Program-made: the position numbers and the translations under genes
The notes under the pieces: generated by a model
What the model was told of the DNA's origin: nothing
The model's input: the letters and a program-made list of their open reading frames with translations, nothing else
Databases searched by the model: none
From: Bifidobacterium sp. ESL0775
GTDB taxonomy: Bacteria > Actinomycetota > Actinomycetes > Actinomycetales > Bifidobacteriaceae
Assembly: GCF_029395475.1 (NCBI RefSeq)
Contig: NZ_CP113917.1
Coordinates: 2,191,025-2,255,024, forward strand
DNA length: 64,000 nucleotides
Direction of reading: 5' to 3'
In this document: positions 1 through 6,862 of the stretch, one piece after another
Numbering within the stretch: position 1 is the stretch's first letter
How the letters are laid out: the number at the start of each line of letters is the position of its first letter

Positions 1-393
1 GAGGTCAAGGAGGCGTACATACGAGACGGCGGCGGAGACCCCAAAATCGACGGGTCGATGAGGCTCCATGATATGCGGCACGTGTCGGCGTCGTTGATGG
101 TGATGGGAGGCGCGACCGTCGAACAAGTACAAGTCATCCTCGGGCACATGTCCCCGAACATGACGGAGTATTACACGCACCTCTCCGAATCCTTCGAACG
201 GAGCGCCATCAACCATCTCCCCGAACTCATGGAGCACGGCGACGAATACGATGCCATCATGTCCGAATCCATCGCGGCGGACGTCAACACGAACCCGCAC
301 ACCGAACCGTCATACGCCGATACGACGGCCGACGAAAAGGAAATCCGAGAGGAGAACGGACGGTTCGGACTCCCCCCGGAGTTCTTCAAATGA
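1..393 (+). CDS. Tyrosine recombinase/integrase, C-terminal part
   Basis: The reading frame is open from the first base of the window, so only the C-terminus of a phage/ICE-type integrase is present (131 codons). The catalytic-domain signatures are visible: LHDMRHVSASL (the H-x-x-R box), VQVILGHMSPNMT (the LGH box) and, about ten residues later, the tandem Tyr of YYTHL that holds the nucleophile. A roughly 60-residue acidic, Thr-rich tail follows. It converges with the minus-strand gene ending at 397, with three bases between them. It probably integrates and excises the element that carries the Rep gene and origin downstream. The N-terminal arm-binding and core-binding domains lie outside the window. 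Confidence 0.88.
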   Translation, partial: EVKEAYIRDGGGDPKIDGSMRLHDMRHVSASLMVMGGATVEQVQVILGHMSPNMTEYYTHLSESFERSAINHLPELMEHGDEYDAIMSESIAADVNTNPHTEPSYADTTADEKEIREENGRFGLPPEFFK

Positions 394-396
394 CCG

Positions 397-975
397 TCAT
401 CCCTTCGGATTCGTAATATGGACGAACCCTTCCGGCACGTCGCCCATGCGGGCGTATTGGCGGTCATAATACGCTTCCTCAGCGGCGTAGTACGCTTCCT
501 CGGCGGCTTCCGCGTCGGCCTTCTCCTTCGCGGCGGCGTTCGCCTCGGCTTCCGCACGGCGACACGTTTCGGACCATTCGTCGTATGACTTCCAGCCCCT
601 ATCACGCCACCAATCCCGAGGATGCCGACGCAACGTGTCATCGTCCTCGTCATCGCCGATGATGTAGTGGTCGGTGTCGGGCGGTTGCACCCGTTCCAAC
701 CATTCATCATGCGTCTCGTTGTTCCGGCGCGAACCCGCATCGTCCGTATCGTCGGCGGACGTGAAGGCGTCCTTGCCGTCGAACAAGCACGCGATGACGT
801 CAGCCACGAGGTCAAGCGAGATACGCCACGTCTCGGGCGGACCGGGGCGACCGTCGTCATTGTGCCACGCCACGTATTCGCAAGCATCGACCACATCATC
901 GAGCGGCACCCCCAGATTCTCGGCAAGGTTGCCGAGGGTTTCGGCGGGCATTCCATCACGCATACGACACTCCAT
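397..975 (-). CDS. Hypothetical element-borne protein
   Basis: A 192-residue protein that I do not recognise. The start at 975 is preferred over an upstream extension because AAGAGAAGGAGAATCATT lies directly before it and because the extension overlaps the Rep gene and has no family-like sequence. The first 45 residues look like a small helical regulatory fold (MPAETLGNLAENLGV, then DDVVDACEYVAWHN), reminiscent of the HTH part of DUF433-type proteins; this is weak. The C-terminal half is Ala/Glu-rich with repeated EEAYYAA units, a probable coiled coil. It lies just downstream of rep on the same strand, so it may be co-transcribed and act in replication or copy control. Confidence 0.6.
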   Translation of the reverse strand: MECRMRDGMPAETLGNLAENLGVPLDDVVDACEYVAWHNDDGRPGPPETWRISLDLVADVIACLFDGKDAFTSADDTDDAGSRRNNETHDEWLERVQPPDTDHYIIGDDEDDDTLRRHPRDWWRDRGWKSYDEWSETCRRAEAEANAAAKEKADAEAAEEAYYAAEEAYYDRQYARMGDVPEGFVHITNPKG

Positions 976-1036
976 AATGATTCTCCTTCTCTTAACCGCC
1001 GGCACCTTGTCGGCGGAAACGTCTACATGTGTGGAC

Positions 1037-2077
1037 TCACGAGGTGAGTTCGAAATCCGAGGGCGACGGTTCGTCGAACGTGATGGCCGCGAGGTCCTCA
1101 CGCGTTTCGACGTGAATCGTATGGGCACGGACACGGCGCATCCACGTCTCGTGTTCGGTTTCATCACCGCAATAGAAGCCGTCCGGCGGCCAGTTCGAAA
1201 TGATGATGACGCGCGTATACGCCGCACGTGCGTCGTGGTACCTTGCGGGCAAGGACAGCGGGTACGGGTCGGTCCATTGATTGAGGTCGGTGAGGTTGAT
1301 GCCCGCCCGAAACTCGTCTATCACGACGGTGGATTGGTCGGTATAACCGTCCCATTTCACACGGCCGGATACGGGTCTCGGCAACACGTAGAGGTCATCG
1401 GCGGCGACGATATGGTGGACCCACCACGATTTGCCGATGCCGGACGGACCCCACACGTAATACACCTTTAGAGGGCGGTCGGATTCCGTGAGTTCTTTAA
1501 GTTTTTCGCGGCGTACGGTGGCCTCCAGGTCGCGCGCCCATACCATGACGTGCGCGAGTTTCGGCCCGAGTTCGGGGTCAAGAAGAATGTCATCGACCGT
1601 CCGACCGCCTCGGATTTCGTCGGAGATGTCGCGAAGGTCGTTGCGTTTCCCGGATTGGTCGGCGACGTCGAGCGCCGTCAACCCGTGCGTGTCGGGGATG
1701 GATTCGACGCGCGTCTCCGGCTTGTGCACGTATTGCCACGTTTGCCTTTTGTCTTTCGGAGTGGCGGGTATCGCTTCGAAGAACACGTCGTTGCCGCCAT
1801 GCTTCTTCAGACGGTTCTTCATCGTCGTCCATGCGAGGGGTGAATCGGTGTGGACGAACACTTGGTAATGCGGGTATCCGGTCGGATTCTTCGCCGTTGA
1901 CTTCGACCCCTTCTCGCGTTGCCCGGCCCACTTCATGTCCTCCAACATCGCTTCAAGGTCGGCGACCGTCCGTTCATGCCCATCACCATCGGTGAGCGGA
2001 ACGGTGAGCAACCACCACCGGCTTTTCTCGTTCTTCTTCATCTTCATCGTTTTCGTCTTCCCGTTCCCATCGTTCAT
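1037..2077 (-). CDS. CRESS-type replication initiator Rep (HUH endonuclease + SF3 helicase)
   Basis: A 346-residue rolling-circle initiator with the domain order of geminivirus/circovirus Reps. HUH nuclease motifs: RWWLLTVP (I, about 20-27), PHYQVFVH (II, about 69-76), and YVHK (III, 116-119) with the nicking Tyr and its Lys. SF3 helicase motifs: Walker A GPSGIGKS (210-217), Walker B VVIDE (251-255), and motif C IIISN (about 291-295) followed by a candidate arginine finger near MRR (313-315). Bacterial Reps of this kind are known from bifidobacterial plasmids such as p4M. Here the gene is chromosomal, next to an integrase and an origin-like structure. The start is uncertain: 2077 has a weak RBS, and Met codons at 2047 and 2041 are alternatives that keep every motif. 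Confidence 0.85.
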   Translation of the reverse strand: MNDGNGKTKTMKMKKNEKSRWWLLTVPLTDGDGHERTVADLEAMLEDMKWAGQREKGSKSTAKNPTGYPHYQVFVHTDSPLAWTTMKNRLKKHGGNDVFFEAIPATPKDKRQTWQYVHKPETRVESIPDTHGLTALDVADQSGKRNDLRDISDEIRGGRTVDDILLDPELGPKLAHVMVWARDLEATVRREKLKELTESDRPLKVYYVWGPSGIGKSWWVHHIVAADDLYVLPRPVSGRVKWDGYTDQSTVVIDEFRAGINLTDLNQWTDPYPLSLPARYHDARAAYTRVIIISNWPPDGFYCGDETEHETWMRRVRAHTIHVETREDLAAITFDEPSPSDFELTS

Positions 2078-2101
2078 GCGGTCATGGTAGCCGCGCAAAC
2101 A

Positions 2102-2131
2102 CGAATCCCCGCGAATCCCCGCGAATCCCCG
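2102..2131 (+). repeat. Three tandem GCGAATCCCC repeats upstream of rep
   Basis: Three head-to-tail copies of a 10-bp unit (GCGAATCCCC, the first lacking its leading G) lie between the rep start and the TTGCAC iterons. Their place between gene and origin suggests a Rep or regulator binding site; the function is inferred. Confidence 0.6.
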
Positions 2132-2133
2132 AT

Positions 2134-2242
2134 TTGCACAGAGGTGGATTGGTTGCACAGAGGTGGGGTGTGCAAAATCGACCCCTCGAAAACGGCGGAA
2201 TACCAACGTTTTCGGGACATGTTGCACATTGCACGGAGGTGG
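2134..2242 (+). repeat. Origin iterons TTGCACAGAGGTGG (three copies)
   Basis: Copies at 2134-2147 and 2153-2166 are identical and spaced 19 bp apart. A third at 2229-2242 has one change (TTGCACGGAGGTGG), and its GAGGTGG part forms the left arm of the stem-loop at 2236-2280. Iterons overlapping a stem upstream of rep match the arrangement of geminivirus-like origins, where Rep binds iterons before nicking the loop. Confidence 0.7.
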
Positions 2243-2280
2243 CTAATAACATTAAGGCCGCTTCGCGGCCTAGCCACCTC
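2236..2280 (-). other. Candidate rolling-circle origin stem-loop
   Basis: GAGGTGGCTA (2236-2245) and TAGCCACCTC (2271-2280) form a perfect 10-bp inverted repeat. Between them, read on the rep strand, are a nested hairpin GGCCGC-GAA-GCGGCC and the unpaired sequence TTAATGTTAT. TAATGTTAT matches the geminivirus nonanucleotide TAATATTAC at 7 of 9 positions, so the nick would fall after TAATGTT. The structure lies about 160 bp upstream of rep and overlaps the third iteron. Confidence 0.65.
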
Positions 2281-2539
2281 CCGGGCGCCTCCGGCGCCCC
2301 GGTACCGGCGCCGAGGTCATCGTACGAGGCGGCACCCTCCGCACCATGGCACCGGCGCCTCTCCGGTCGGGTCGGCTTACGCGCCTCGCCTCGTCGCCTC
2401 CGCTCACGCGTCGGCTCCTTGGGTCGGTGCGGCGCCTCCCCGCCGTCGGGCACCCGAACCACGGCACTTGCGGGCACCGGCACGCACTACACCCCGACAC
2501 CGGTACCGATAGGGCACCGCGACACCCGTACGGTCGGCA

Positions 2540-3367
2540 TCACGCCAAATGGTCGAAATCCATCCGGTAATGCAAGTAGTCCTCCAACGATTCGTCATCC
2601 CGGCGGTCGCGAGGGACGCGCATCTCGCCCCGGCGTTCGTGCCACTCGGCGCGGTGCGTCGGGTCAATCAGGCCGTCGGGCGACCACGGCTCCTTGCCGG
2701 GTTTCGCCCCGATGTCGCGGTAATCTTCGATATCCGAGGCGTCGGTGTCGGGGGTGGGGTCGGTCAGATGACGAGTTCGCGCGTCGGTTTCCCGGGCTTC
2801 GGCGACCGGGGTTTCGCGGATTCCGGCGTCGCGGGTTCCGGGGTGCGCTTGGGATGTTGATAGCCGCCCGTCGCCCTCGGACCGCAATGGTCCTCCATCT
2901 TGTCGAGCGCCGCCATCGCCTCCGAGGTCATGTCCAGCCGCGACGCGCCCGACGAATCCAGCTCGGCCGGATGGACGAACGTCAACACGTAATCGCACAT
3001 TATCACCTCCGCTACATGGGACATCGTTTCGTCCCTCAGCACCGCGAGTTCCTTCAGCGCGGCCTTGGTTCTCCGGTCGATGTAGATTTTCGTCGGCACG
3101 AACCTTTCCCTTGTCATCGTTCTCTCCTTCTCCTTCTTCGTCGTCATACAAGACGGCTATCTTGTCCAACATTTCCAACGCGAGGTTGCCTTGCGAGACC
3201 GCATGGGCGTACATGTGCTCCGCCGTGTCGTATGACGGCTCCAGCACGCGCACCCATGTTGGTACATGGTCAACTCCTTCGACATACCACCCGTTGATGG
3301 CCGTGTGGCCGTGGCCGGTAGGGTCAGGCCACACGCGGTGCGGATGTTTGTAATCCGGCCACGTCAT
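2540..3367 (-). CDS. Hypothetical protein with an out-of-frame gene nested inside
   Basis: An open frame of 275 codons whose ATG at 3367 overlaps the upstream stop (TGATG), which implies translational coupling. The N-terminal 80 residues (GHTAINGWYVEGVD, then MLDKIAVLYDD) and the last 70 (DIEDYRDIGAKPGKEPW to the C-terminus) look like real protein. The middle is Arg/Gly-rich and is the alternative frame of the ribbon-helix-helix gene at 2764-3117. It may be one overlapping gene, or two genes whose frames join by chance. I do not recognise a family. Confidence 0.5.
   Translation of the reverse strand: MTWPDYKHPHRVWPDPTGHGHTAINGWYVEGVDHVPTWVRVLEPSYDTAEHMYAHAVSQGNLALEMLDKIAVLYDDEEGEGENDDKGKVRADENLHRPENQGRAEGTRGAEGRNDVPCSGGDNVRLRVDVRPSGRAGFVGRVAAGHDLGGDGGARQDGGPLRSEGDGRLSTSQAHPGTRDAGIRETPVAEARETDARTRHLTDPTPDTDASDIEDYRDIGAKPGKEPWSPDGLIDPTHRAEWHERRGEMRVPRDRRDDESLEDYLHYRMDFDHLA
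2764..3117 (-). CDS. Ribbon-helix-helix-like DNA-binding protein, nested gene
   Basis: A 117-residue product. The N-terminus (TKIYIDRRTKAALKELAV, then helix RDETMSHVAEVIMCDY) has the strand-helix-helix pattern of Arc/MetJ/CopG regulators. The C-terminal 35 residues are Pro/Lys/Glu-rich and probably disordered. The start at 3117 is favoured because AAGAAGGAGAAGGAGAGAACG precedes it, a much stronger RBS than at the upstream ATG (3147). The gene lies wholly inside the 275-codon frame on the same strand. In a small replicon such a protein would fit copy-number control or a relaxosome accessory role (inference). Confidence 0.65.
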   Translation of the reverse strand: MTRERFVPTKIYIDRRTKAALKELAVLRDETMSHVAEVIMCDYVLTFVHPAELDSSGASRLDMTSEAMAALDKMEDHCGPRATGGYQHPKRTPEPATPESAKPRSPKPGKPTRELVI

Positions 3368-3729
3368 CACTTCGCCGCCTTCTCGCCGTCATCCACGGCA
3401 TGAACCGAATCCGCGACCACGCTATAGGCGATGCGGTGGTTGTTCGCGACGAACACCGTAGCCACGGGGTTGACGAGTTCGATGCGCTTCGGGGCGAACG
3501 GCGTCGCGATGATGGGCGCCGTCGGCTTGTTGCGGAGCTTCACGTACACGTTCACGGCGTATCCCTTTTCATCAGCGGCGAACACGCCACGGACGGGGAA
3601 CACGGGCTTCCCGTCCACGAGCTTGGTTTCGTCCGAGCCGTAAACCTTCGCGGGCTCCATCTTTCCGGGGTCCAAGGTGTCCGTGATGCCGAGTTCGACA
3701 ACGGTTTCAATCTTCAACGTGGTAGCCAT
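3367..3729 (-). CDS. Small beta-rich hypothetical protein
   Basis: 120 residues beginning MATTLKIETVVELG. The start at 3729 has GGAAGGAATGACATC before it; the longer 3780 start adds sequence with no RBS. Alternating hydrophobic strands (VYVKLRNKPTAPIIATPF, VATVFVANNHRIAYSVV) suggest a compact beta-barrel. A single-stranded-DNA-binding role, as for phage gene-V-like proteins, would suit a rolling-circle replicon but rests only on size and strand pattern. It is the first gene of the minus-strand set and is coupled to the next gene by TGATG. Confidence 0.6.
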   Translation of the reverse strand: MATTLKIETVVELGITDTLDPGKMEPAKVYGSDETKLVDGKPVFPVRGVFAADEKGYAVNVYVKLRNKPTAPIIATPFAPKRIELVNPVATVFVANNHRIAYSVVADSVHAVDDGEKAAK

Positions 3730-3820
3730 GATGTCATTCCTTCCATCGATGCGATGCCTTTCATCGCAATCACCCGTCATCTAACAAGTCCCGGGCCCGG
3801 TTCCGGGCCTATAGACCCGT

Positions 3821-3840
3821 AATGTGATGCAGCTCACATT
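3821..3840. promoter_or_regulatory. Palindrome AATGTGA-N6-TCACATT upstream of element operon
   Basis: A perfect 7-bp inverted repeat with a 6-bp spacer, of the TGTGA-N6-TCACA form bound by CRP/FNR-type regulators. It lies 92 bp upstream of the start at 3729. CGTAAT and ATTACG flank it, so a longer cruciform or RNA hairpin is also possible. The regulator is unknown. Confidence 0.5.
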
Positions 3841-4228
3841 TTTATTACGCCGGGCGACCCAGCGCCCGGCTACCGGCGGAACATCACGGCGGAGAGGTTT
3901 TAGCAATGAGGGGATGGTAAAGCGTGCGTCCCGAGGCACCGAGACCGACATCAACCCCGTGGTCGCATCCGAAAAGGGTGTAGAAAAGGTGTAGTTTCAA
4001 GGACGAAAAGCATGGAAACCGGCAGAATCACGGGTATATCAACGATTCACAACGATGGGAATCGATTACCATCAGCTCCACTTCGTGGGTTTGGAAATTT
4101 TCCACGTTCTAGGGTGATTCAAACATTAATGAAGATGTGTCACTTTTATTTTCCTTGCGCTCAATTGGAACACAAGAGTGATAGCTTAGATTATAACGAT
4201 TAGGCAACGGGTAACTGATGGAGGCGGA
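3841..4228. other. Intergenic region, end of Rep element
   Basis: No supported gene. GC content drops past about 4000, in line with a junction between the GC-rich Rep element and the AT-richer toxin-antitoxin module. It contains the first copy of the short att-like repeat (4063-4081). Confidence 0.5.
4063..4081 (+). repeat. Att-like imperfect direct repeat, copy 1
   Basis: CGATTACCATCAGCTCCAC here and CGATTACCTCAGCTCCAC at 5489-5506 differ by one missing base. Together they bracket the toxin-antitoxin pair. A short repeat at a composition junction could be an attachment-site remnant for a tyrosine integrase, but it is short and no intact target gene is visible. Confidence 0.35.
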
Positions 4229-4546
4229 ATGAGCACCGAAACATACGATCCCATGATTTACGACGCCATGCGTGAAACCGCAAACCGACTCGTCGGAAAG
4301 TACTCACGCAGACTCAAGCAATCTTCTGATGCGACTCAGCGCGAAGCCTTACTCAAAAACATCAGCGGGGTACGCCGCTGGGTCTCCAGCATCGACGCGA
4401 ACGACAAACAGTCCGTACTCGACGCGACCAGTCAATTACGACAGTGGTGCGACGATCAATCTGTGTTGTTGCAGGTTGAGGAACTGGCGATGCGCCTTAC
4501 TGGAAAGCACGATGATAAATCTGACCGACAAGCGGTATATGCCTGA
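4229..4546 (+). CDS. Putative antitoxin of zeta-type pair
   Basis: 105 residues, mostly helical and charged, after a good RBS (GGAGGCGGA). Its stop overlaps the toxin start (TGATG), the tight coupling usual for antitoxin-toxin operons. I see no HTH motif and no clear similarity to epsilon or PezA, so the antitoxin call rests on size, order and coupling. The base composition is more AT-rich than the flanking chromosome, which suggests horizontal acquisition. Confidence 0.6.
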   Translation: MSTETYDPMIYDAMRETANRLVGKYSRRLKQSSDATQREALLKNISGVRRWVSSIDANDKQSVLDATSQLRQWCDDQSVLLQVEELAMRLTGKHDDKSDRQAVYA

Positions 4547-5424
4547 TGGCCAGGATTCTCTCTGGCGCAATCTTACAAGCTATTTTCAATACAGAAATAG
4601 CGCCCATTCTTGATGCTGAAATTGCAGGCAAAACCAGAACCGAACAACCTGTTTTGTTTATGGTCGGAGCCCAGCCCGGAGCCGGAAAAACCAAAGCCAT
4701 CGCGAACATAGCCTCTCAGAACAACGCGATAGAGATAAACGGCGATGATCTAAGGACCCATCATCCCGATTACGACCAGCTAATGGATACCAATCCTTTG
4801 CTGATGCCCTCGGTCACGAGTCAGGCTTCAGGCGCTTGGGTTGGCATGTCCCTTGATTATCTCAGACACCGGCGCGTAAGCACCATTATCGAGACGACTT
4901 TCAACCATCCGGATTCCAACGTCAAGACACTGCGTGACTTTCATCAGGCAGGATTCCAGACTCGGCTCATCGCCCTTGCGGTTCCTCCGATGCTCTCCCT
5001 CACCAGTATCATCACACGTTATATACGGCAGGTTGAAACCAACGGAAGTGGGCGTTGGACCAATCCCGAGTACCACGACGAAGCCATGCAGCAGATTCCC
5101 CAAACCTTACGTCTGCTTTTGAAAACCGGTAACGTTGACATGGCAAGCATTGCGAATCGCGACGGCGACATACTCGAAACCATTGAAGCCAACACAGCCG
5201 AAGTGGACGACCAACTCATTGAAAAGTTACTGAACACATTCGCTAACTCCACGAGTACCGACACCATAAATTCTGGCCAAAAACAAATCTTCAAGGACAA
5301 CCTTGAAGAGATTCAGACATTCCTTGAATCACATCCCGATGAATCCGCGTTGATTCAACCTGTATTTGAACGACTTCAACATATTGCCGATAAACCATCA
5401 AAAGAGCCGGAAAATACATTCTAG
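4546..5424 (+). CDS. Zeta-toxin-family kinase
   Basis: 292 residues. Walker A GAQPGAGKT lies at 41-49 and INGDDLRTHHPDY from about 64 corresponds to the substrate-binding INGD-D/E-LR segment of zeta/PezT toxins. EKIVS-like context is absent, but IIETTFNHPD (about 107-116) matches the conserved strand after the sugar-binding region. Family members phosphorylate UDP-N-acetylglucosamine and poison cell-wall synthesis; some relatives act on other targets. The C-terminal 60 residues are a helical extension. The gene is coupled to the antitoxin upstream and followed by a terminator hairpin at 5511-5538. Confidence 0.82.
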   Translation: MARILSGAILQAIFNTEIAPILDAEIAGKTRTEQPVLFMVGAQPGAGKTKAIANIASQNNAIEINGDDLRTHHPDYDQLMDTNPLLMPSVTSQASGAWVGMSLDYLRHRRVSTIIETTFNHPDSNVKTLRDFHQAGFQTRLIALAVPPMLSLTSIITRYIRQVETNGSGRWTNPEYHDEAMQQIPQTLRLLLKTGNVDMASIANRDGDILETIEANTAEVDDQLIEKLLNTFANSTSTDTINSGQKQIFKDNLEEIQTFLESHPDESALIQPVFERLQHIADKPSKEPENTF

Positions 5425-5488
5425 GTACACACACAGGTACACAAAAACCCAGTAAGGCCAGTAATCGTTGAAATATCAATAGATTATG

Positions 5489-5506
5489 CGATTACCTCAG
5501 CTCCAC
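5489..5506 (+). repeat. Att-like imperfect direct repeat, copy 2
   Basis: The second copy of the 18/19-bp repeat (partner at 4063-4081), placed after the toxin gene and just before its terminator. Two AGGTACACA units at about 5424-5445 could be accessory protein-binding sites. Confidence 0.35.
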
Positions 5507-5510
5507 AAGC

Positions 5511-5538
5511 AAGGTTTCCAGCGTTTGCCGGAAACCTT
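5511..5538. terminator. Hairpin terminator between convergent genes
   Basis: AAGGTTTCC and GGAAACCTT form a perfect 9-bp stem around a 10-nt loop, followed by TT. It lies between the plus-strand toxin gene and the minus-strand phosphatase and may serve both. Confidence 0.65.
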
Positions 5539-5563
5539 TTCTATTCCCCGAACTTGCGCTGGC

Positions 5564-6397
5564 TCACGACTTCATTGTGGACAAGCGCTGTTCGGCGTAG
5601 CGCTCCAAGACCTCGGCGGTCAGGCCATCGTAGTTGTTGATCGAGGCGAACTGGGGGCCGGCGGAGGTGTCGGTTTTGATGAAACCGGTCTGGGCGATGG
5701 TCGTCGCGCCGGAGCCGACCGCGGACTGGATGCCGGTCATGGAGTCTTCAAGAGCGACGCACCTGGCCATCTCATGATAGAAACGGGCATGCGCCGAAGC
5801 GATATCCTCGTCATCGGGGGAAACATTTTTATCTGCTTGATCACCGTCATCTTGGCGATTTAACTGACCGAACGGCGAATCCGCCATGCCGTTGGCCACG
5901 GCGATGTCGTGCGGCAGCTCGACGCCGACGACTTCCGCGGCCGCGATGTACGGCGCGGGGTTGGGCTTCTTGGGCAAGTCATCCTCGCCACAAACGTAAC
6001 CGACGAACGCGCCTTCGGGCGCCTGGCGCACCAGGTTCTCGGCCATGCGCCGCGGCGACGCCGTCACCAGAACCGACGGAATACCAGCGGAAACCAACGA
6101 ACGCAAGACGTCCTCGACGCCGGCGATCCATGGCATGTGCTCGGCCTCCATGCGCGCGACGCCTTCGATCAAACGGCGCTGCACCTCCTGAGCCGGCAGT
6201 TTCGTGCCCTTCTCGATCATGAGTTCCGCGACTTTCGGCACGGGCTTGCCGGAACAAGTCCAGCCGATATCCTCGCTCCAATAGCCGCCGTGCTCGCGCG
6301 CGAGATTGACCTCAACCGTGTGCCAATAAGGCTCCGAATCAATCAACGTGCCGTCCATGTCCCAGAGCACAGCCCTCAACGTCCGGCCTTCATTCAT
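5564..6397 (-). CDS. HAD-superfamily phosphatase/phosphoglucomutase-like
   Basis: 277 residues from the ATG at 6397 (ATG AAT GAA). HAD motifs: DMDGTLIDS with nucleophile and acid/base Asp near the N-terminus, LVTASPRR (motif II), the Lys of PKKPNPAPY (motif III), and EDSMTGIQSA with the metal-binding acids (motif IV). The helical cap of the beta-phosphoglucomutase type lies between motifs I and II. A roughly 40-residue hydrophilic insertion (about 185-225, QDDGDQADKN) interrupts the core before motif IV, which is unusual. Probable cytoplasmic sugar-phosphate phosphatase; substrate unknown. Confidence 0.85.
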   Translation of the reverse strand: MNEGRTLRAVLWDMDGTLIDSEPYWHTVEVNLAREHGGYWSEDIGWTCSGKPVPKVAELMIEKGTKLPAQEVQRRLIEGVARMEAEHMPWIAGVEDVLRSLVSAGIPSVLVTASPRRMAENLVRQAPEGAFVGYVCGEDDLPKKPNPAPYIAAAEVVGVELPHDIAVANGMADSPFGQLNRQDDGDQADKNVSPDDEDIASAHARFYHEMARCVALEDSMTGIQSAVGSGATTIAQTGFIKTDTSAGPQFASINNYDGLTAEVLERYAEQRLSTMKS

Positions 6398-6862
6398 TCC
6401 ACTATCCTGCCGCTGCAAAACCAAAAAGAATCCCACCTCGCCATATTCTTCATGCCAGCTATTCGTATAATCGCTATGACACATTACGCCGGCATTGTTT
6501 CATATTCCCTACATCTCTATCATGCCATAAGCACCCGCTTAATGACTTTGACCAATATACAACCACGTAACCCGAGATGTAATACAATTTGTTATAAAGA
6601 ACCGAACTTGCATATTTTTCTAGCATCAGCGAAAATTATGCGAGCAAATGACCGCTGCCCGCAACGTAACGAACCGCTTCCAGCATTCACCTTCGAATAC
6701 GCCGGAAGCGGTCACTGAAGAATCTGCCGGCCTTGAACGAGCGAACTCTCTACCATATTCGTCCTGGCCGCGCCAAATGGACGAATGGCAAGATTCACCT
6801 ACCGATCTCCAACCGATAAGACAGAAAGCTCTGACAAACGCGATTGCAGCCAGCGAGCGCCA
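6398..6862. other. Intergenic region with a hairpin
   Basis: No convincing gene. ACCGCTTCC (6673-6681) and GGAAGCGGT (6704-6712) form a perfect 9-bp stem about 150 bp downstream of the kinase gene, a possible terminator or processing site for the sugar operon. The AT-rich part near 6400-6600 probably holds the phosphatase promoter. Confidence 0.5.

Noticed and set aside
4000..4081. Possible 3' end of a tRNA or tmRNA at the att-like repeat
   Set aside because: ATCAGCTCCAC resembles such ends but no acceptor or T-arm folds correctly.
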